Shown piece by piece: positions 36,568 through 45,589 of a stretch of 64,000 nt of DNA. Position 1 is the stretch's first letter. Each line of letters begins with the position of its first letter. The stretch comes from Malus domestica (lineage: Eukaryota; Streptophyta; Magnoliopsida; Rosales; Rosaceae): contig NC_091677.1 in assembly GCF_042453785.1 (NCBI RefSeq), positions 4,993,501-5,057,500 on the forward strand. The letters are read 5' to 3'. The notes under the pieces were generated by a model. It was not told where the DNA came from and did not search any database. It saw only the letters and a program-made list of their open reading frames with translations. A program made the translations under genes and the position numbers.

Positions 36568-38650
36568 TCATCTCCCATTCGGATCGTTGATCTCTGAGAA
36601 GATCGTCTCAGATATGCATTGAACGGATTCATTCATAGCGCAACCTGGTACGCTAGCAAAGGCTTCATCGTCGTTCCTTTCACCGTAGTTCTGATGTAGT
36701 TGCAATGCAAACACAAGCCCCCTCACAACGTCGTCCATTGACGGCCGTTCAATCCCACTATCACTGATGCAACTCATAGCAATTTCCACAAACTTGTTCA
36801 AACAATCAGTTTCAATCTCACCCTTCATGTTCGGATCAATGATTTGATCAAGTTCCCCATCACGATGGCAGCTCTTGGTCCACTCAGCCAAGTTCATTTG
36901 CCTCTTCTCCGCTGCATGCACCACAGCTGGTCTTGCGCACAATACTTCACACAACACTACACCGAATGAGTACACATCAGACTTCACCGTTAGTTGTTGA
37001 CGTCGGTAGTATTCCGGGTCTAGATACCCGAAACTGCCTTTCACGGTCGTGCTGATGTGGATCTTGGACATGGTGGTCGTGCACACTTTCGACAATCCGA
37101 AATCCGAAACCTTGGCCACCCATTTCTCATCCAATAAAATGTTTGTGCTCTTCACGTCACGATGGATGACAGTGCCCTGGGCATCGCTGTGAAAGTAGCG
37201 CAACCCTCGCGAGCTCCAATGCAAATTTGGAGCTGTTGTCCCCAGGAGAGAGGTGGGTTGTCGGTGTGGTAGAGATGGTCGGCGAGGGTCCCACGTGCCA
37301 TGTAATCGTATACCAAAATCATCTCATTTTTATCAGTACAATACCCAATAAGAGACACCAAATGGCGGTGTCTGAGTTGTGAGAGCAGCTCGATTTCCGT
37401 CTTGAACTCACGGGCTCCCTGTGATGACTCGGGTTTCAGCCGTTTGATAGCAACGGGAGCGACCCCGCCGTCGACATGCCCTTTGTACACGTGACCGAAG
37501 CCACCAACACCAACAATGAAAGTCTGGCTGAAGTTTTGGGTGGCGGCTTTGATCTCCGACAGTGAAAAGCAACGACACAAATGTGGGGGTAAAGATGACG
37601 ACCCATCTGAGGCAGTGTCCTTGAGTTTCTGCCTCCACCTAAAAACCAAGAACCCAAGAACAGAGTCCAAGTATGCCGGAAGCTACACCAACGACCGTGG
37701 CAAGCAAAGGAGTTCTTGACCTGGTGCTTGGTTTTGATGTCCCCTTTGCTGGGGGTGGGTCGGGGTTTGGTCCGGCAAGATTCTGATTTGCACTGAGTTT
37801 GAACATTTCGAGTCCGCTCAAGATTGCGCCGTTGTAATTAGTCAACCAATCCTTCTTGCTTGCTCAAGTGCAAGAAAGAGATTGACTTTCTTCGGGATTG
37901 CAGGGTTCCCCGACATGAACACAACGTAGTCTCTGTACACTAGTCTTCCATTTCCACCGCTCCACGTGATTATATCTGCCATTTGCTCAGCGGATTGATT
38001 GGCGATGTAGATATGAAGTAGCCTGTCTCTGGGCATCGTAATATCACCTTCAAACTCACAAAAATGAAGCCTAACCAAGTAAGCAAACATTGAATCTACA
38101 GGGAATTCCCAAGTGAGATTGTAGCTCTTGTTTTTAGTCTTGTTCGTGCCCAGTGAGCGGCCGGTTTGGTAAACTTCTTTCGGAGCAGAGTACTCTGGTA
38201 TTTTAGAAAAGTTAAGCTCAATGCTTTTGTTTATCGGTAAAACACTATACTTCCTACTTAAATCGTCTAGGTAGTTAGACTCGAGTTCCGAACTATCCCA
38301 CTTGCGGTACATACCAGTGTCCTGATCGGAATAGATCCACCTTTCGTCACCGATATCGATTCGGTACACCATCTCCAGAGCAGTGTTGTTCTCGATGCGA
38401 ATCGTGTTTTCGCTGCCTACATAAGCAACCCCATCCGGGCTCTGGGGTGAAGTGTAATAAAGATATGGGGGCATGGAGATAATTTCAATCTCATTGATAA
38501 ACGCGTAGGCATCTGGGCTTGCTTTGCTTGGAGTGAACGTGATATTCAAATTCTGTCCTGACTTAGTGTGGAGGCAGAACTCTCTGTATATAGTATCCGA
38601 GGCAGAAGCATCAGTCGTGGCTGAAGCGTTGAAGTCGTGGAGAAGGGTAA

Positions 38651-39381
38651 TGTTGTGCCTTGGTCCGTTCATTAGTGCGGAAACGAGATTCAGATTATAA
38701 CCTCACCAAAATCACACTTAGTTGAACAGAATAAAATACAAGAAATAAAGACACCGAGAAATTTACAAGGTTCGGCAAAAATCATGCCTACGTCCCTGGA
38801 GAGATATTGCTCTTCACTATGAGAATAACAGTACAAGTACACATGAGTTAAATCGACATAACCCAATCTCAAATCCCTTGTACACCCACTCATAGAATTT
38901 TCCCAAGAGCCTCACTCTACCCCAAGAGTTCTTTCACTAGAATACTTTTAACTCTAGCTCTCTTGATTTTCTCTCACCCATGCCCATGCTTTCCCATGGG
39001 AGAGCCGAATGCTCTCCCCATTGGATGCTCTCTGATGCCTTCTCAGGAGAGAGCCGAATTCTCTCTCTCTCTCTAACTCGTCAAGCCTTCTCAATATAAG
39101 GCAAAGCCATCATCATTAAGGCCAAGCCCTCATCATTGTGTCTTGTATCATCATTAAAGCAAAAAACAAACATCATCATTAAAGCAAAAAACAAACATCA
39201 TCATTATGTCTTTACTCATGATGATGTCCACCAAACTTTTGTTTTTACTTTGCAGCACTTGTCTGCAACTTCCATGCAACGCACACCATGTGATATTTCC
39301 ACCGAAAGCAAACACAGGTCACTTTTTTGTTGTTAACACATGACTCATAATTACTCACAAATGTATGAGCCAAACACAACA
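38651..39381 (-). repeat. 3' LTR of the element in the receptor pseudogene
   Basis: 731 bp with TG...CA ends, partner of 40314-40959, bordering the polypurine tract. Confidence 0.85.
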
Positions 39382-40313
39382 ATCTCCACCTTGGCGAATA
39401 CACCATGCAAAAATCCTTGCACCCATCACCAAAGTCCATTGGCCTTACGTACCAGCATGCACACTCTGAATCCACCTCGTTGGTCCTGTTCCGATTCAGT
39501 CACTGCCAATGCATATGCAGCTGCTGCAAGCTAAAAATCACAATTTAGCTTCAGACAGGATCTCGACACATCCTCGTCTCCTCCAACAGGTTTTCCTCCT
39601 CTTCATTGTCTGCAACCTGGAAACTTGTCAGCGCGCCCGTTTCCAGCAACAACCCATCGAGCCAGACAAAATTCCCGCACTTCCTCCTACCTCAGGACCA
39701 TCTTATCACCTGTGAATCCCATAGCTCCACCTGCTGCAAAACCCCTGCAACACTTGAGACTAAAAAATCACCAGGAGAAGTGTTGCTTAGAGTACCTAGA
39801 GGGCATACTCAAAGTCTTCCTCCACAACCTTGCTACAACCCAGCCTTGAACTCGTAGCACTGTGGACCCTTGCCTCCGGAACCGGATCTGAACCTGCTGT
39901 CTCTCTCAGATCCTCTTTCCAATTTTCTTCCATGATTCCAACCTTTAATAACTTAAGCAGTCTTGTGCCCACCATCATCCATGGTCTCCTTTGTGTATCA
40001 TTCCACACCAAAGAAGCTTGCACCTGCTCCAAACTTACTGTAATTTTCCATGCAGTAAAGTTTCACAAGGTTCTCGTACGAATCTGAAAGTGAGGGAAGA
40101 AGAAATAGGCCTTTGTCTTCTTCCTTAACATCAACTTTCGCAGTTGATCTAAGCATTCCTGAACATAGCTTCAATTTCTTCAGGCTTCCATTACTCTCCT
40201 TTACCAAGAGTAAAACCGCCTCTCCCATTAAACTGCTCAACTGAAAATTCCATGGTGAACAACAAATCTGGATCTCCAACGAACCAAGCCTCCAACGATG
40301 CTCTGATACCAAT

Positions 40314-40959
40314 TGTTGTGCCTTGGTCCGTTCATTAGTGCGGAAACGAGATTCAGATTATAACCTCACCAAAATCACACTCAGTTGAACAGAATATAAT
40401 ACAAGAAATAAAGACACCGAGAAATTTACGAGGTTCGGCAAAAATCCTGCCTACGTCCCCAGAGAGATATTGCTCTTCACTATGAGAATAACAGTACAAG
40501 TACACATGAGTTAAATCGACATAACCCAACCCCAAATCCCTTGTACACCCACTCATAGAATTTTCCCAAGAGCCTCACTCTACCCCAATAGTTCTTTCAC
40601 TAGAATACTTTTCACTCTAGCTCTCTTGATTTTCTCTCACCCATGCCCATGCTTTCCCATGGAAGAGCCGAATGCTCTCCCCATTGGATGCTCTCTGATG
40701 CCTTCTCAGGAGAGAGCCGAATTCTCTCTCTCTCTCCCTAACTCGGCAAGCCTTCTCAATATAAGGCAAAGCCATCATCATTAAGGCCAAGCCCTCATCA
40801 TTGTGTCTTGCATCATCATTAAAGCAAAAAACAAACATCATCATTAAAGCAAAAAACAAACATCATCATTATGTTTCCACCGAAAGCAAACACAGGTCAC
40901 TTCATTGTTGTTAACACATGACTCATAATTACTCACAAATGTATGAGCCAAACACAACA
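40314..40959 (-). repeat. 5' LTR of the element in the receptor pseudogene
   Basis: 646 bp, partner of 38651-39381, bordering the primer-binding site. Confidence 0.85.
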
Positions 40960-41715
40960 GGAAAAGCCACCGGCTTTGACTGAGAAGAGGGCTTGGGATC
41001 GGTTGAAGTTGGGGGCGTATGAAGCTGGGTAGAAATACAAGCGGATGAACTTTGGGCCGGAAGAGAGTGGAAATGTGTAGGTAAATTCAAAGCGGGAAAG
41101 CCTTGCTGTTCTGTAAGGCGCTTGGCCGGAAGAAGGGGCAGATGGTGCTTCTTTGAATATGGATTTGTTACCAGCTGCTCCGAATGAAAAAAAAGGTGAG
41201 TCAATATCTCCATCCCAATATTGGGAGTCTTGGCCGAGTTTGTTAGTGGAAGAGCCACATTGAAGGGTGATTTGGTCAGATGGAACGTAGTACCCGGCCA
41301 TGTGTATGGTTGTCATGTGGAAAAAAAGGGGAAGGAGAAGAGGAGTGAGAGTTTTATTAGGGTGTTTGCTGTTGGGATTCTTCATGATTGTAAGAAAAAA
41401 ATAGAAAGGGTGAGGTGTTGCCTGTTTAACTCATTTTCTCACTGGAATTTGGAGTCTCTTGATGAGGCCATTTACACTGCCTATTCGCATTGTATGTCTG
41501 TGAATGATCACTTTAAATATCTTGCTTAGCTACAAGTCTACACAAAGTCCTTGTGCAGTGAAGAATGACTCACTCGATGTGGCATAGTACATGGTTCTCG
41601 TCAATTCAATTAGAGGATGTGACTGGAGAAATAATACCACCATTCTGGAAATACAGTAAAATCTCTTATTATTTACTTGTGTGTTTATTGTCACATCATC
41701 ATAAGATTCTTCAGA

Positions 41716-42072
41716 TCAGCGTTGGCCTTTGATGTAGAAAAGAACGACTTTTGTGCTAACCAAGATTGTTATTAGCTTCAGCTCTATAAGCAGCTCCTCC
41801 TCTGTAAAATCGGAGCAAGAATGATGTGTTGTGGTGTATGGCACTTGGCGGATGGAGGAAGACAACATTGAAGGTGGTGCTTCGGATATGGACGTGATAC
41901 CAGCTGCTTGGTGTGCTTCTAAAGGAGAAAATGTTTGAGTAATATATGCACTCCAATTTCGTTTATCATACTGATAGAATATGCTGCCGGAATAGCCACA
42001 TTTTATGGTGATATCTTTCACCGGAATGTAGATCGTTGGTGAATCTCCTAAAGAAAGTTGATGTTCTACCAT
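41716..42072 (-). pseudogene. FERONIA-like receptor, N-terminal ectodomain fragment
   Basis: The minus strand reads GDSPTIYIPVKDITIKCGYS and later ITSISEAPPSMLSSSIRQVP, YTTTHHSCSDFT, the start of the malectin-like domain (compare PVDDITLQCGFSG and SQVPYTTARLSRSEFTY in the intact gene). Homology ends near 41810, and no kinase follows because the next receptor pseudogene starts at 41385. It lacks a good signal peptide. A dead fragment of a further tandem copy. Confidence 0.8.
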
Positions 42073-42174
42073 AAAACCAATTGGTAATATGGAGAATAAA
42101 GCAACTTATTTACAAGTCCATACATGGTGGACGTACAATAGGGGTGACAATGGTGTGCAAACACAAACAAGGAA

Positions 42175-42330
42175 AGGTAAACAAGAAGAGTCAGCCAGGG
42201 TTTGTTCAAAGTCTCTGCATAGAAAAGACTTGCGCTGAAGCATCACTTGGGCAATTTCCCTTCCCTTTCCTCTATCACATTGGATGGATGTATCTTCCTG
42301 TCATTGGATGTGTATGCTTTTACTTAAGAC
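42175..42330. repeat. Third copy of the receptor upstream module (partial)
   Basis: The words gttcaaagtc, gacttgcg-tgaagcatcact, cagtttcc-like, cacattggatg-atgtat and cttcctgtcattgg follow the order seen at 15445-15575 and 32130-32260 but with more divergence. It lies upstream of the ectodomain fragment at 41716-42072, as the other copies lie upstream of, or in place of, a receptor. Confidence 0.6.
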
Positions 42331-42404
42331 TTGTGTTCTTGACTACGGGATAACAGACCCGACTTTAATATTTTGTTTGATTCCCAGTGAACGACACAAA
42401 TAGC

Positions 42405-42555
42405 TTTGGCCGGAAGTAGTGAGGTTAAATATTTGCAAGTAAATCGGAGTGAGAAATCTGTGAATGTGTGGAGCATGGAACTTTGCGGATGGAAGGTGAT
42501 GCCGAAGGTGCTTCTTTGAATATGGATGTGATACTTGCTGCTTGGTGAGAACAGG
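42405..42555 (-). pseudogene. FERONIA-like receptor, short ectodomain fragment
   Basis: The minus strand reads HQAASITSIFKEAPSASPSI then RKVPC and SHSDL, matching the HQAAxxxSIxxEAPPSSSS...QVPYTxARLSRSEF segment of the family. About 50 codons, broken by a stop, nothing on either side. At least one more dead copy is implied. Confidence 0.7.
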
Positions 42556-42774
42556 AGAGGATAGAATCCTACTCCCTAACCGAGTACCTCAACCCTAGGA
42601 GTACAAGAATAGGAGTGATGGTCTATCAACCACATGTAGAGATTCAATCTCTTCCATTAATATAGCATCCACCTAAAAATGATCTTTAAGTTTTTAGCAT
42701 GTCGTTGATGTCAAACCTCTACTACATGCTAAATTAAGCATGATCTTTAAGTATGCACTCGAGATATTTGTGCT

Positions 42775-43329
42775 TCACTTATTCTTCCCGCACACTTGAA
42801 AATTAAGCATCCTTAATGTATTGATCGAGATATTTAACTTAATTTGGAGGGGATAATATTCCTTCACGACTAATTCATTTTTATCTTCAATTTTAACAAA
42901 ATTTGAAAGATTGTTTCTATTCTTCCGCCGACATACATTTGAATATAGTGAATGAATTTTGCCTATTGATGTTTTGTACGTAACTTCACTAACATCGTAG
43001 CGGAAGTATATAATAGAATTTTTATTATTAATAGCCAAAATCTGATCTCTAGTTTCAAACATCCTTAAAATTAAAATCCAATTACACCCAAAATCAAAAC
43101 CTTTTTTATGTTCTGAGTCTTCGTTCAAAGAGGGAGGGACACACCGGGGAGTCGCATACCAATTGCCGGAAAATGTCGAACTAGCCCACCAAACTTCCAG
43201 ATTCAACGGTCTGGTCTCTAAAACCACCATTGATACCGTTAATTTATCAAGGCGATTCTTTGTCCATATTTCTTGAATTGTCTTCCACTTCTTTCTCTGT
43301 GAAAATTCATAATTTCTTTTCCAATTCAT
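42775..43329 (-). CDS. Unclassified open frame, 184 codons
   Basis: An uninterrupted reading frame starting MNWKRNYEFSQRKKWKTIQE, longer than expected by chance in AT-rich DNA, with many aromatic residues (WWASSTFSGNWYATPRCVPP) and a lysine-rich end. No motif, signal peptide or membrane segment is recognised, and the flanks show no neighbouring exon of a known family. It could be a degraded gene piece or a chance frame; I cannot decide. Confidence 0.25.
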   Translation of the reverse strand: MNWKRNYEFSQRKKWKTIQEIWTKNRLDKLTVSMVVLETRPLNLEVWWASSTFSGNWYATPRCVPPSLNEDSEHKKGFDFGCNWILILRMFETRDQILAINNKNSIIYFRYDVSEVTYKTSIGKIHSLYSNVCRRKNRNNLSNFVKIEDKNELVVKEYYPLQIKLNISINTLRMLNFQVCGKNK

Positions 43330-44229
43330 ATTGATAAATGCTCATAATTTCTTTTCAATTAGGCTGTCAATTGTGTGGCTTAGCCGAACTTCTTCTCTTC
43401 TTAGTGTAAAAATATAAATGTCCTAAAAAAACAAATATCATTGGTTCTCCTTTTATAAACTAAACACGTACCTTATCTATGTCAAAAAAAAATCTGCGGA
43501 AATAAACGGTGAGCTCAGAAGTGAATGTCCATTTCATCTAAAGGCATAAAAACGCAATTTTGATCAACCATCAATAAAAAAAATTTCATCTAGTAAACAA
43601 ACTCGAATCACTTTCACGATTTAGGCAAATCAGTAATTTGAATTTAAATTTAAATTTTTTTTATTTTGGTTGATTATGAATTGTAAGACATTGTAGTTTT
43701 TATTCTCAAATAAAGTTGTTCCTTGGATAATGAAAAGGGTTTGAAAACTTTGAATTTTAATGATAAGGATAAAATAAAAGGTAAAGTGAATAGTACCAGG
43801 TTTGACTTTTTAGTGTAAAAATATGATTTTTCGTTAAAGTGAACAGTACCGTGAATTTTTCGTTAAAACTCCCTTATTTAGATTCGCTGCATGTGTAAGA
43901 AAGAAATGGATACTAACGTTAAAATTTGTGCGAGTTAAAAGTAGAATCGTAGAAGATGAAATAATTATGAAGATGTCCTAATTCGATTTTAAACACTAAA
44001 AGCGACCTAAGGGTTCATCATCAAACATTTAGAGTTCATTAAAAAAGGTAAACCTTTTAAATGTTTTGACATGATCAGCGAGACGTATAAATTAAGGTTT
44101 TCTTCAAGTCAAAAATATGTTGTTATGTATTGTAACATATATGTTGGGATTAAATGTTGTAAGTACTTTTTTAATTTTCAAGGTTAAAAAAATATGTAGA
44201 CAGGTAAAAAGAGAGGTAAAAGGTAAAAA
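43330..44229. other. Intergenic with a dispersed repeat near 43725-43880
   Basis: The block aataaggataaaataaaggtaaa, agtgtaaaaatat, ttcgttaaagtgaacagtacc is a dispersed non-coding repeat; a second, more diverged copy lies at about 48625-48775 just upstream of the intact receptor. Otherwise nothing is recognised. Confidence 0.5.
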
Positions 44230-44436
44230 AAGAAAGATAAACGGATAAACAAAATGGTTACGGTTAAATAGGTACGCGGTTGTGGATATGGTTAACCGTT
44301 TATAAACGGTTATGGGTATGAGTATAATCGTTTAGGTAATTACCCAACGGGTAAATGGTTATGCAAGTATGAGCATAAAATATTATGGATAAATAACCGT
44401 TGTTATCCGCCCACCATAATCATTGCCTATCCCTAA
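44230..44436. mobile_element. Probable hAT-like terminal region
   Basis: Repeated ggtta(t/c)gg, aaacggtta and acggataa words in both orientations end at cgcccacc...ttgcctatcccta, the complement of which (tagggataggcaa) resembles the tagggatgggca termini of plant hAT-like elements. The other end is not located. Confidence 0.35.
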
Positions 44437-45130
44437 CTCCAACCCTTGAAGTAAGTCTCAAAATTTAGTTTTTATTCCCCCTCTCCCCACCCCTTTCCCC
44501 CAACCAAAAAATTTCATTCCAACCATTGGGCCAATTTTTAGTTGTGGGTTAAAATTCAAAAATGGGCCAAAATTCCGGCCAGCTTGAGTTTGGGTTAGTG
44601 GGGAACCCACTTGTGCTAGTTGAAGACAGGAAGTTGGACGACAAGCGGCCAAATTCATGCCTGCCACATGAGGCACGTTCTACAGCCAACATTAACGCTG
44701 CAAAGTGCAGCACGTAGGTGTATCTACCCCTTCTCTGCTAAGAAAATTGAGCTCAATGACTCTTTTGGTTGATCAACAGTTGAAATTTAAATGGATTATT
44801 GGTTATCGAACGGTCCACATTTAATTTGATTAATATTTTTGTTTTATATTTATAAATTTATAGAATCTAAAGGCTGAAATCGAATATGATCAAATCTAAC
44901 AGTAAAAAAAATTTAATAGCCCAAATTTAAATCCAACATCTAAATAATTAAAAAACAATTATTTAACTCAAAATTCATCAAAAAACTCTATAAATATCTA
45001 TGTATTTGATCAAACATCCACACAAAACTCACTTTTCTCTTATAATTCTTCCAATTTGTCTTAATTGTTACTGTATTAATTATGCTAATTGATGTATTAA
45101 TTGTTGTTGTATTAATTGCTTTTGTATGTG

Positions 45131-45261
45131 TTTTTTTTTTTTTTGTCAAACGATAGATTTTATTAGATTAGATGTTAAATTAGTCACCGATGAGGTTTGA
45201 ACCCACTCCGTCTTGTAAGAGCTCAATATCTTCCCACCACAGTAGTAAATGGCCACTCACT
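45131..45261 (-). mobile_element. SINE with oligo(T) on the plus strand
   Basis: A T-run at 45131-45143 is followed by gatgaggtttgaacccactc, whose complement holds a box-B-like gggttcaaac. Flanks ttttgtatgtg occur at 45120-45130 and 45262-45272, an 11-bp target duplication. This fits a minus-strand tRNA-derived SINE. Confidence 0.6.
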
Positions 45262-45589
45262 TTTTGTATGTGCTTCATATGTGTTGGTTTAATGATTTTT
45301 CAATATTTATCGGAATTTCAATATTTTAGGTTAAAATACGAGTTTTTCTCAACTACAACCTAGCTAACTTCTCCATCAACATTTGAAAGAGAAGTACCAT
45401 ACGACCAATACCTAATTGTTTAGACTACTTCGAAATTTAATTGCGGATAATTTAAGAAACAACAAAACTACGCACGAATTCTGTTGACAAATTATAGTAT
45501 ATATCATATCAGATTAATACAATTTATAAGTTCGAGTCCAAGCTTAATATATTAACACTAACGGATTAAAAACGTTGCTCAATCAATCA

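Larger units (their letters stand above)
38651..40959 (-). mobile_element. Non-autonomous Copia-type LTR element inserted in a receptor gene
   Basis: LTRs at 38651-39381 (731 bp) and 40314-40959 (646 bp) both start tgttgtgccttgg and end aaacacaaca. The primer-binding site (complement of ttggtatcagagc) adjoins the right LTR and a purine tract (aaggtggagattg on the minus strand) adjoins the left one, giving minus orientation. Flanks ggtaa and ggaaa form a 5-bp target duplication with one difference. The 930-bp interior shows no gag or pol, so the element depends on others. It looks structurally whole. By eye the LTRs differ at about 3% of positions, suggesting an insertion of the order of one to a few million years. 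Confidence 0.88.
36568..41385 (-). pseudogene. FERONIA-like CrRLK1L receptor kinase, split by an LTR element and frameshifted
   Basis: The N-terminal part 40960-41385 starts MKNPNSKHPNKTLTPLLLPL and reads into the malectin-like domain (FIRLYFYPASYAPNFNRSQA). The rest, 36568-38650, resumes at LLHDFNAS after a 2.3-kb LTR insertion. The ectodomain ends near 37845, and the transmembrane region follows in a changed frame (about 37640-37690). The kinase has GVGGFGHVYKG, VAIKRLK, HRDVKSTN and DFGLSKV, and the full tail FSEINDPNGR. Beyond the insertion the frame changes near 37843 and near 37660 (bases lost before the membrane helix), and by one missing base near 37217 in the kinase. Without the insertion it would be about 860-890 residues. 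Its closest window relative by sequence is the 892-aa gene at 45590 (shared TNKT, EQMADxITWS motifs). Confidence 0.9.

Noticed and set aside
39136-40312. Several open frames within the LTR element in the receptor gene
   Set aside because: Some overlap the LTRs and none shows gag or pol motifs; treated as non-coding body of a non-autonomous element.
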